Shown: in pieces, positions 22,501-28,175 of the stretch
Layout: each line of letters opens with the position of its first letter
Numbering within the stretch: the first letter of the stretch is position 1
Assembly (NCBI RefSeq): GCF_000244875.1
Contig: NC_016791.1
Span: 3,167,001-3,231,000 of the forward strand
Source of the DNA: Clostridium sp. BNL1100
GTDB taxonomy: Bacteria; Bacillota; Clostridia; Acetivibrionales; DSM-1351
Direction of reading: 5' to 3'
DNA: 64,000 bases
Notes under the pieces: model-generated
What the model was told of the DNA's origin: nothing
The model's input: only the letters and a program-made list of their open reading frames with translations
The model's database searches: none
Position numbers and translations under genes: made by a program

Positions 22501-23243
22501 CATAGCGAAGGATGTCTGATAAAGAGCTGTGTCTCGATATTGTATTGGTTTATACATGCAATTACATCCTTTATGTGTGTACCTATGAGGCCCATATCAT
22601 GGGTCAGGGGCATCCAGTTTAGACCTGAATCCTCTGAATTTATATTTACCCAGCGTATTACGGAGCCTATATCATAGAGGACATTCCTGTGGGTGATTAT
22701 TACGCCCTTGGGGTCGCCTGTAGAGCCTGATGAAAACTGAATAAATGCAATATCATTTTCCTCGGCTTCTGCAATCTCACCTAAAAATTCAGTTTGCCCT
22801 AAATTCTCCATGCTTAAGGTTTTTGTTTGCATTAAGTCAACTTGTTCAGATAAGCCGTTTTTGTCCCCAAAGCTTTTGAGTCTTGCAAAAAAATCATCGG
22901 AAGCCAGCATTTTGGGATTTTTGAGTATATCCCATATCTTAAACAGCTTTAGTTTGTGTTCGTCATTTGTCCCCGTTGTAACCGGAACCGGAATCATCCC
23001 TCCAAGTATGCATGCCCAGAAGGCAAACATGAATTGTCTGTTGTTATCTATCTGAAATATAACTTCGTCGCCTTTTTGAAAGCCTGATGCCTGCAAATTG
23101 TATAAAAGTTTCATTGCTCCATGATATAACTCACTATAGGATACAAAATGTTCTTCGGTTTCACTTAGTATAAATGTGATACCCTTGGCTTTTTCGTCCT
23201 GCCTTGAAACAATTAAATCTACCAATGTTTTAAAAGCATACAT
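13539..23243 (-). CDS. Hybrid megasynthase: FAAL-ACP-C-A(Gly)-PCP-KS-KR-DH-ACP
   Basis: About 3,234 residues, the likely initiating enzyme. Domains: fatty acyl-AMP ligase type adenylation domain (~1-570; FSSGSTGDPKG near 174, MPLTHDMGLIGTH); ACP (GGDSL near 610); C domain (HHMVFDG near 808); amino-acid adenylation domain (YTSGSTGNPKG near 1280); PCP (GGHSL near 1660); KS (TACSSSMV near 1904, EAHGTGT, NIGHL); short linker without AT; ketoreductase with structural subdomain (TGGLGGIG near 2540); dehydratase-like domain (EHLVMG near 2775, DVATG near 2940); ACP (GGDSL near 3157). The pocket code read by eye is D-I-L-Q-L-G-V-I-W-K, essentially the glycine code. The predicted chemistry is loading of a fatty acid, amide formation with Gly, then one malonyl extension with reduction. 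Start ATG 23243 fits the AAGAGGCGG site better than GTG 23252. Confidence 0.96.
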   Translation of the reverse strand: MYAFKTLVDLIVSRQDEKAKGITFILSETEEHFVSYSELYHGAMKLLYNLQASGFQKGDEVIFQIDNNRQFMFAFWACILGGMIPVPVTTGTNDEHKLKLFKIWDILKNPKMLASDDFFARLKSFGDKNGLSEQVDLMQTKTLSMENLGQTEFLGEIAEAEENDIAFIQFSSGSTGDPKGVIITHRNVLYDIGSVIRWVNINSEDSGLNWMPLTHDMGLIGTHIKDVIACINQYNIETQLFIRHPSLWIQKASEHKVTLLYSPNFGYKHFLTFFKPEVKKDWDLSKVRLIYNGAEPISYELCDEFLEKLSPYGLKRNSMYTVYGLAEGTIAVTFPRLGDEMRFISLDRNYLNVGDIVREVGKGDARGCSFADEGYPIYDCYVRICDSDNNDIGENKIGYICISGANVTSGYYNNEEATRKAITNNGWLNTGDLGFMRDGRLVITGRAKDVIFVKGQNYYSHDIERIAQEAEGIELGKIVAVGAFNEKIKSDELILFVLFKMKADKFTGTVRILRKLISERMGIEVSQVIPIKSIPKTTSGKVQRYKLRESYINGEFDTIKNEIGLLLKSEAESRPIDLPENEIQAKLARIWQEVLGVKKIGIKDNFFELGGDSLKITQTISRIREEFGAELEQTLLFENPVLDVLAEIVEKSDKISDDENRIQRLQEKGTLPLSYAQQRIWFLDRLNENSSQYMLYSGLNIKGTLNYDLLLKSLNTIIERHESLRTSFLEEDGLPVQTVMEGVRMELPFISLVEIPLENRRKEAMVLAKEGISCPFDLSKAPLIRGKLLQLEKDEYVLILAAHHMVFDGWSFKVLLKELAILYNSYIQNKNYVLPELKITYSDYACWQIDRYKENTIQKQLVYWKEKLGGKLPILELPFSKQRPTVQTYKGSNFRCSLSDELYQKLKRGAEQEGATLYMILLAAFKVLLFKYTGQEDIIIGSPVANRNRSELEPLIGFFTNNLVIRTAFSGNSSFRELLRNVRNVTLEAYSNQDVPFEKIVEELNLERDMSRNPLFQVFFSLQDTPVRSARLSGMSISSIDMEGDTARFDLSVDINDSGSCLEVNFEFNTDLFDAEYIVRMAEHYTYLLENLTANFETQIKKFDILSSEESKTLLEGWNNTRVDFEGDLWIRLFEDKVSINPHAVAVVKGDRQLSYSDLDTRANRLANYLVSLGVGPETIVGIYMERSIDMLTALVGVHKSGGAYLPMDPVFPKDRLEFMLDNAQVPIILTDTIIKDTLPLNKAKIICISEQWKEISEQSIEKPENRATTDNLAYVIYTSGSTGNPKGVQIEHRALTNFLLSMGTSTNICEKDRLLAVTTLSFDIAGLEMLLPLVTGASVVIAGRDEVIDGEKLISLMDKHNISIMQATPATWRMLVEAQWQGSSSLKILCGGEALPRDLANELMDRCSCLWNVYGPTETTIWSTMLRLDSKEGPVSIGKPIANTTVYILDNEMKPTAVGVPGELYIGGAGLARGYLKLPKLTQEKFITNPFSSEVGSRLYKTGDIVRFMPDGNIEFVGRSDHQVKIRGFRIELGEIETLLNKNPLISQSVVICREIFSGEKALIAYVIPKTKETDTVMLRAYLRERLPDYMIPSYFVKLDSFPMTPNNKIDRKALPIPEKTTQGANSDTIQPSNEVQKTVSDVWKEVLGRETIGINENFFDLGGHSLLLAKVRSKISKTMNIDLQVMDLFKYPTVNTLSEYLEQRLGKKTAVINNKPSIPKTTSSQSNDIAVIGMSARVPGAKNIDEFWTNLCQGRESITRFSDEEIIAEGIAPELLKKPEYVKAWGVLEDADKFDAQFFGFNPREAEILDPQQRIFLEEAWKAMEDAGCDSEKFSGAIGTFASVGMNTYIKNLTEDNEIGNVANNYQIMINNDKDFLATRVAYKLNLEGPGLTVQTACSSSMVAVHLACRSLLNKECDMALAGGVSIRLPQKTGYLYQEGMILSPDGHCRAFDEKAKGTVGGNGAGVVVLKRLEDAIAQGDNICAVIKATAVNNDGSLKVGYTAPRIEGEAGVIAKAQELAGVNPDTITYIEAHGTGTPLGDPIEIEALEKVFSEKTDKKKYCAVGSVKTNIGHLDAASGVIGLIKTVLAIKNGKIPPSLNFDKPNPKCNFENGHFYVNAKLSEWKTDGIPRRAGVSSFGIGGTNAHAVLEEAPVKKDVTLEKSRHLLIFSAKTSSALERMTSNFALHLKENPGIDMNDASYTLKLGRREFEYRCLLVCNTREEAIEAIENDNLIYANNIKNGKSYNLENLKEYTEEELGIFWLQGEKIDWISLYEGQGRNKLNLPVYPFEGQSFWAKSKKAVKKDINDYFYAPVWKQAVYNIPSELTLPENKKSILVLAKESNFENKFVELLRKAGAKVIEVNPIQQQDYDTLLTELKNQGNVPDRIINMLGISNENRGKDLFYSMLFLTKALGKQELKKEITTIVLTNGMQKVFGESVLYPEKALVLGPCRVIPREYENIKCRSVDFMLCEEGSPCERELLEQLLYEAYSDSEDTTVAYRGESRWIQSFDKMKLQNTQKPVLQIKNKGTYIITGGLGGIGLVLAEYLAEREKVKLVLVGRSSFPEMENWDEWLENKGKADKTSTKIRILKNIRELGSEILICRGNVDNMEEMQRVRQQVQNHFGKIDGVIHAAGNPGGGMIQIKKESFVENVFAPKVTGTQVLYEVLKDCKLDFFIMSSSLNSITGGFGQADYSAANNFMNAFAIAHDSRHGTRFVSVNWDRWPGIGMAIDNKKSVHPLLDRKISESPDKAVYLSRFNPKKDWVLSEHLVMGIPTIAGTTYIEMARAAFADINGDKPVEFSDVTFLTPMAVRENEEQEVLTILQRNGGHYEFKIFSRLCSYVEENPWREHAQGKIAAAIDPEYKQIDISGSADIFNEEKFDYINKDFEEFITFGNRWRTLKRLGFHGTKGFAEIELAPEFIDDLKYFNIHPSLLDVATGSVRLASKRNFLPVSYEKIIVRQRLPEKIYANITFRDEYDAPNEIITCDIDVLDEKGVQLIEIKNFSMRQISDENSENIKNRSRKLNSFTEDTQVYNSLINSSNSGNIMDSGLTAAEGRKVFEKILSGQYFNNQVIVSTKEISEAIANAGYINKKINTVAEKDEQKTLHPRPDLPNAYSAPKSEAEKRLVPVWQNLLGIEGVGIHDEFFALGGDSLLLVQLHTKIKEIFPTDLAVVDLYKYNTIALLASKLEGENHQEEKPSFKRINERVSKQQERLKQRKQRMMIQRGENH

Positions 23244-23269
23244 TCTTTTCACCGCCTCTTAAACTAATA

Positions 23270-24568
23270 TTATTGAAATACGGAAATCTTCTCAAAAGTA
23301 GGTTTATCAGTCACTTTCAACGTATTTCTGGGGGAAAAATATACTTCCAGCGAAAGAGTATCCGGTTGAAAAACAGTCATACTCAATGTGGCTTTAGTAT
23401 ATAAATACCTTGTATCCAATAAAGCTCTTGGTGAGCCTTTGGTATAAGTCATGATTTTTTTGATATCCTCCGGGGTATACTTTGATTGTGCTCCGGTCAG
23501 TTGCTCTTTTATGTATTTCCATCTTCTTGTGTTAAATTTATTTCGGGTATGATTGTCTGTGCTGCCCTCCAGAATAAATGAATTTACAGAAGCGACTGCA
23601 TCCTTTATTCCCCATTCAACACCTTTATTAAGTCTTGATTCATCAGTTCTGACGGCACGCCTAACCCGTCCTGCTCCGGTACCTCTCCCGCTGAAATTGT
23701 TTTCCAGAACTTTACTCTCATTTGGGTCAGAAAATACAATCAGGTGATTTACCGAATACTGTTTATTTTCGTCCTTCATAAAATCGATAGTGGTTTCCAT
23801 TTTGTCGGTGTTTTCCAAGGCATATCTTAAATCCAGAGGATAAGACCTTTTCCCCGCCGACGAATATGCCGCTCCTGATGTTGATTCCTGAACCGCAGCA
23901 AATATCTTTCTGTCATTAAGCCCGGTTATTATACCCATAAAGCCCATATATCCAATGGAGCATATGCTGCCTTTTGCATTTTTCATTGTAATAACCGCCT
24001 GAATTCTGGGTAGTTGATTCTTGTTTCCGCCATACCAATCAAGAATTCTTCCGGTAATTGTTTTTCCCGTTACACTCTTTGAACCAAATACTGATACAAA
24101 ACTGCACTGTGTAGATCTGATGACGTCTAGGAATAAATTGAACAGAATAAACTCGTCCTTTGATATTTTGTTGTCTCCCCTGATATTTTTGTCACCGCCG
24201 GAAAACACTTCCGACATGCCTTCAATTTCATCTCTGTATTCTTTATCAATCTGTGCTTTTACATCATCAACTCTCCAAAAAGCTTCATGATACTCACTTT
24301 TGAAAAGGTTTTCAGCTATGTATGAATCCACCAGAGCTTCATAATCAGGTACAACAGAAAGTATTCCTCTGGCAAATTCTTTTCCTATCTCTTTGTGGCT
24401 TAATCCTTTTGTAAAATCAAGTGATACATCGAAATAGTTTCCTTTATCCGTTATAGTTACACCGTTTCCTTTATAATCCCGAGAACCTTTTACAACAGAT
24501 AATTCCTGTGTGCATGCAGTCTGAAAAACCAGTAATATAAATAATAACCCTGCTAGTAATCTTTTCAT
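23270..24568 (-). CDS. Lipoprotein Ntn hydrolase, C45 / acyl-CoA:6-APA acyltransferase type
   Basis: 432 residues. A lipoprotein signal peptide with lipobox FQTAC puts the lipidated Cys at position 19, so the protein is held outside the cytoplasmic membrane. Cys155 in STQCSF, followed about 20 residues later by GRILDWYGG, fits the autocatalytic N-terminal nucleophile of family C45 (penicillin acyltransferase-like amide hydrolases). Later motifs (GFMGIITGLNDRKIF, AVQESTSG) agree with that fold. It lies between the exporter and the megasynthase genes with 13-17 base gaps, so it is probably co-expressed. An extracellular step such as removing or exchanging an acyl or peptide group on the exported product is inferred from location and family only. 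SD GGGGAG precedes the ATG. Confidence 0.85.
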   Translation of the reverse strand: MKRLLAGLLFILLVFQTACTQELSVVKGSRDYKGNGVTITDKGNYFDVSLDFTKGLSHKEIGKEFARGILSVVPDYEALVDSYIAENLFKSEYHEAFWRVDDVKAQIDKEYRDEIEGMSEVFSGGDKNIRGDNKISKDEFILFNLFLDVIRSTQCSFVSVFGSKSVTGKTITGRILDWYGGNKNQLPRIQAVITMKNAKGSICSIGYMGFMGIITGLNDRKIFAAVQESTSGAAYSSAGKRSYPLDLRYALENTDKMETTIDFMKDENKQYSVNHLIVFSDPNESKVLENNFSGRGTGAGRVRRAVRTDESRLNKGVEWGIKDAVASVNSFILEGSTDNHTRNKFNTRRWKYIKEQLTGAQSKYTPEDIKKIMTYTKGSPRALLDTRYLYTKATLSMTVFQPDTLSLEVYFSPRNTLKVTDKPTFEKISVFQ

Positions 24569-24581
24569 TCCGACTCCCCCA

Positions 24582-26534
24582 TTACACGTTTACCGATCTA
24601 ATACTGCTGACTATCTTCCCCATGTCCATTTTGATTATCCTATCAGCCTCATCAAAATATTTATCATCATGAGTTATTGCTATTACGGCTTTTCCTCTTG
24701 CTTTAAGTTCCGGAAGGAGGGTTTTGTAGAAGAACTTTCTGAATTCAGGGTCCTGATCAGATGCCCATTCATCAAAAAGATATGCCGGTCGATCCTCCAG
24801 GTAGCTAACCAAAAGGGCAAGTCTTTTTCTTTGTCCTGAAGATAGCTTGAGTGTACTGAATTCCCCGTCCTTTATTTCAACCTTGCTGTCTATTCCAAGA
24901 ATATTAAGATATCTTTCTATGTCATTAAGCTTGTCCTTGTATTCAATTCCGTACAGCTTTTCGAAAAGATGATAGTCACTGTAAACTGTTGAAAAATATG
25001 CTCCCAGTTCCCTTGAATTCACTCTTTGACCGTTAACCAGCACCTGTCCTTCGTCCGGCAGATACAGTCCGGTTATGAGCTTTGCAAGAGTGGACTTTCC
25101 GCTACCGTTGCCCCCCATAATAAAAACAATTTCTCCGAATTTAAAGGTATAATCAATAGGGCCCACTTCAAATGATTCCCCGTTTTCATTTTTATAGGCA
25201 AACTTGACACCACTGAATTCAATTGTGAGGTTTTCTTCGGTGTTTTCAATATCGGAATCCCTGTAATCCTCATCTGCTGAAATGCTGTTGGCAAAGCTGC
25301 TTATTCTCTTCCAGCTTACTACCACTCTCATACATGTGGGAACAATAGCAAAGAGTGCTTCATTTATTATTCCTCCCATATACAAGAGTACGAGTACAAA
25401 GTTTTGTAAGGTTGAAATTTGTATGTCAAACAGTATTGGAAACGTAAATACAATAGCACCGATTACCCCTGTATACAGAATTTCTCCCAGTATGGTAACA
25501 TTTGTGAATTTAAAATCCCCTGCTATTCGAGAGTCACGGTAAGCCTCACAGCTGTCTGTTATGTCACGTCTGAACCCCATTCTTTTTCTTGTATTGATAT
25601 AAAGCTCCTTAAAGCCTTCTACAAGGTCTTTTATGTTTTTAAAGAATGTGGTCTGATAGTTTCTGTTCTGTTCAAAGAATTTTTGAGCACCCGATACAGC
25701 CAGCTGGAATATGCCTATTGTAACAATAAGTACAATCAGAAAGAACAAAGTTCCTCTTTTATCGAGAATTGCCAGATATATGAAGCAGGTTATCAGTGTA
25801 ATAACTCCTGTTATACCTGCCACCAGATGCCCTACGAAATTTCCTATTGTTTCAGTATCATTATTTAATGCTGCATAAATGTTGCCGTCTTCAAGAGATG
25901 AGAATTTTATATAAGGAGCTTTTAATATTTTGTCTATTATCTGGATACGCTTTTCGTATATGATATTATTGGTAACAGATATGAGTTTTTTCCGTACAAT
26001 CATTGCTGCTATTGTAAAAAGTAGTATTCCACATATAAAAAATATGTATAGTCTGCTTTCTATAAGCGTCCATTTTTCTACGTCTCCGGCAAGGATTCCA
26101 AGTGCCCTGTTTATTATAAAAACAACTATTGAATTTCCAATACCGCTGATTATGCTTAGAGATATTACCATAAAATAAGGTTTGTCATTTGGTTTATAAA
26201 AAAATGAGGTTAATACAAAATATATGTACAATATAGAAATTACAAAGCTTAAACAAATTATAACTTTTCCAACGTTATCAGGCCCTACTTTCTCCAGACT
26301 GTTCCAGGATGACCCGAAAAAAAGAATTTGCGGTACATTGTAAAGGCAATAACCCACACATCCCATAAATACAAGAGACATTACAAAATTAAATAGTCCT
26401 TTAATTCCCCCGCCCTTAAAATACCTTTCTCTACATATAATTTCTTTTGTTGAAATAACAATATAGAATATCGTTATTAAGGACACAACGGCTGAAATAC
26501 ATAATATTGCCCAAAACATGCCGTCACTTATCAT
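24582..26534 (-). CDS. SyrD/PvdE-type peptide-export ABC transporter (fused TM-ATPase)
   Basis: 650 residues. Several N-terminal membrane segments (roughly 10-150) are followed by a six-helix exporter core and a C-terminal ATPase domain. Walker A is GGNGSGKST near residue 475, the signature is LSSGQRKRLAL near 568, and the D-loop region reads FDEWASDQDPEFRKFFY. The DEW-ASDQDPEFR pattern is typical of the cyclic-peptide transporter family (SyrD, PvdE), which move nonribosomal peptides or their precursors across the inner membrane. The extra N-terminal helices are longer than in the ~550-residue family members. As first gene of the leftward operon (AGGAG, then ATG 26534), it is the likely exporter of the product made downstream. 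Confidence 0.92.
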   Translation of the reverse strand: MISDGMFWAILCISAVVSLITIFYIVISTKEIICRERYFKGGGIKGLFNFVMSLVFMGCVGYCLYNVPQILFFGSSWNSLEKVGPDNVGKVIICLSFVISILYIYFVLTSFFYKPNDKPYFMVISLSIISGIGNSIVVFIINRALGILAGDVEKWTLIESRLYIFFICGILLFTIAAMIVRKKLISVTNNIIYEKRIQIIDKILKAPYIKFSSLEDGNIYAALNNDTETIGNFVGHLVAGITGVITLITCFIYLAILDKRGTLFFLIVLIVTIGIFQLAVSGAQKFFEQNRNYQTTFFKNIKDLVEGFKELYINTRKRMGFRRDITDSCEAYRDSRIAGDFKFTNVTILGEILYTGVIGAIVFTFPILFDIQISTLQNFVLVLLYMGGIINEALFAIVPTCMRVVVSWKRISSFANSISADEDYRDSDIENTEENLTIEFSGVKFAYKNENGESFEVGPIDYTFKFGEIVFIMGGNGSGKSTLAKLITGLYLPDEGQVLVNGQRVNSRELGAYFSTVYSDYHLFEKLYGIEYKDKLNDIERYLNILGIDSKVEIKDGEFSTLKLSSGQRKRLALLVSYLEDRPAYLFDEWASDQDPEFRKFFYKTLLPELKARGKAVIAITHDDKYFDEADRIIKMDMGKIVSSIRSVNV

Positions 26535-26558
26535 TAAACTCCTACACCCCCCTGATGT

Positions 26559-26593
26559 AATAACACTCTCATATAACCGTTAAAAGTGTTATT
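26559..26593. promoter_or_regulatory. Perfect 9-bp inverted repeat in the NRPS/PKS operon leader
   Basis: AATAACACT at 26559-26567 and AGTGTTATT at 26585-26593 are perfect complements with a 17-base loop. The element sits 25 bases upstream of the exporter start. No T-run follows it on the transcribed strand, so an operator or RNA leader structure is more likely than a terminator. The role is inferred. Confidence 0.5.
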
Positions 26594-26678
26594 CATATCC
26601 TTTATTATTTATGTTCCTCCGGTATGATTGGAATGGGTGCGGTGTTAATTACAGGGAGTTTAATGAACTTGGCGGAAC

Positions 26679-26707
26679 ACTATATAAATACATATATGAT
26701 TATATAA
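26679..26707 (-). promoter_or_regulatory. Candidate sigma-A promoter for the NRPS/PKS operon
   Basis: On the minus strand TTATAT (26702-26707) and TATAGT (26679-26684) are separated by 17 bases, upstream of the inverted repeat and the exporter start. The -35 match is weak and the region is A+T-rich, so chance is possible. It would give a leader of about 135 bases. Confidence 0.3.
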
Positions 26708-26767
26708 GAAGGGGGTTAGCTTTTTATGGAATTATTAATGAATGTTTTATGAAAGTTTTATGAAAGA

Positions 26768-28147
26768 TTATTGAATTATGGTTTTTAATTCCATATCAAC
26801 CTGTTTATTGCAAACAGGGTATTCATCAGGTGTGAAAATCTTCAGGCTTTCCTTGTATTCCTCAATTGCACGTGGGATTAATTCCGGGTCATTTGCTGAT
26901 TCTGACAGCGACTTGTAAATATCACCCAAATATTTGTGTATTTGAGCATACTCCAGTGGAAAGCTCTCCACGGTCATTACAGTCAACGCATTTTCATAGG
27001 CGTTTTCAGCCATTAATCCATTGTTTTCCTTATCAGTGATTAATGAGAGGGATCTGCATACATTTCCCAGGTTATATTGCAGTAAAGCCCACATTTCTTC
27101 ATTTTCTCCGCTGTCTGCTTGTTTAAGAAGTGTTAGATATTTATTCTGTGCTTTGATAAAACTTTCAACAGCCATTTGTTTTTTCCCAAGAGAATAATAA
27201 ACCATACCCGTATTGTAGTCGGTTAAAGCACTCTCTATATAGGTATCGTCCAAATAGCCGGAATTTTGTATCTCAGCATAGATATCTGAAGCAGCTGTCA
27301 AATCAGCTTTTTTTCCCGATGCCTCCCATGAATTGAAATATGCATTCGCAAGATTGTTCAAGGTAATAAAATAATTTTTGCTCCGTTTATTTGATGAATA
27401 AATTCTAAGTGCATTAGTATAGGCCGATATGGCATTCCGGCTGTTATTTTGTGCATCCCGAAATCCGGCAAGAATATTATAAGCGTTCCCCATATTATTT
27501 GTAACATGGGAATAGATTTCGGGATTTTCCTTTTCTGATATGTTTTCTAAAATGTTTTTATATTTTTCAATGGCCTCTTCCGGCTTTTTTGCACATAAAA
27601 GTATGTCAGCATCATCTATCTGGTCATATACAGTTTCTATTCCGTAAGGCTCAAATATATTCACAATTATACCGTCTCCGGCAATAATAATATTTCCCTG
27701 ACCGCTGATATTTATATTCCCGGTATCTCGGTTTGAAAGTACTATCAGGTTATCCTTCCTGTCCCACCTGACTTTTGTTCCGAATTCCTGAGCTATAAAC
27801 CTACTGCTTACATATGATATACCTTTTATAACAACAGGAGGATTGTTTTGTAAAACAGAAGTTCCATTAAGTGTGGCAATATTACTGCCTATTTTTATTA
27901 CAAGTGTACTTTCTCCTTTAAGTGCCTGCACCGTCTTGTTCTTTGAATCCCAGGTTATTTTCCATCCAAGCGCTTCTAGTACAGGCTTTATTGGTATAAA
28001 AGGCTCTTTTTTTATTATTATCGGCTTTGCTTCAAAATCAAAAGAGGGAGTTTGTACTGTGTTTGTATTTTCAGCATATGCTTTGACAGCGCTTGTCCCC
28101 GTAACAATAAGAAATGTAATTATTATTAACAACAACTTTCCCCTCAC
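26768..28147 (-). CDS. Secreted Cu-amine-oxidase-N / TPR protein (shorter paralogue)
   Basis: 459 residues from a GTG start (GGGAG 9 bases upstream). An N-terminal signal peptide ends near AYA (residue ~25). Residues ~35-135 form a copper amine oxidase N-terminal-like domain (GWKITWDSKNKTVQA, then SSRFIAQEFGTKVRWD), a non-catalytic envelope module common in Firmicutes. A short Asn/Ile-rich segment (NINISGQGNIIIAGDG) follows, then TPR-like helical repeats to the end. The same layout occurs in the larger upstream neighbour, 28 bases away, so the pair arose by duplication and is probably one operon. No enzymatic motif is visible; a scaffolding or sensing role at the cell surface is inferred. Confidence 0.85.
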   Translation of the reverse strand: MRGKLLLIIITFLIVTGTSAVKAYAENTNTVQTPSFDFEAKPIIIKKEPFIPIKPVLEALGWKITWDSKNKTVQALKGESTLVIKIGSNIATLNGTSVLQNNPPVVIKGISYVSSRFIAQEFGTKVRWDRKDNLIVLSNRDTGNINISGQGNIIIAGDGIIVNIFEPYGIETVYDQIDDADILLCAKKPEEAIEKYKNILENISEKENPEIYSHVTNNMGNAYNILAGFRDAQNNSRNAISAYTNALRIYSSNKRSKNYFITLNNLANAYFNSWEASGKKADLTAASDIYAEIQNSGYLDDTYIESALTDYNTGMVYYSLGKKQMAVESFIKAQNKYLTLLKQADSGENEEMWALLQYNLGNVCRSLSLITDKENNGLMAENAYENALTVMTVESFPLEYAQIHKYLGDIYKSLSESANDPELIPRAIEEYKESLKIFTPDEYPVCNKQVDMELKTIIQ

Positions 28148-28175
28148 AGTAACACTCCCTTTTTTATATCCACTA

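Noticed and set aside
1053-23055. Many plus-strand ORFs of 60-220 codons opposite the megasynthase genes.
   Set aside because: All lie antisense to strongly conserved NRPS/PKS domains, lack ribosome binding sites and encode no recognisable domain.
26594-26610. A proper ribosome binding site for the 20-codon leader ORF before the exporter.
   Set aside because: AAAGGA lies only one base from its ATG, and the stronger GGAGG is ~20 bases away. The ORF is kept only as a weak finding.
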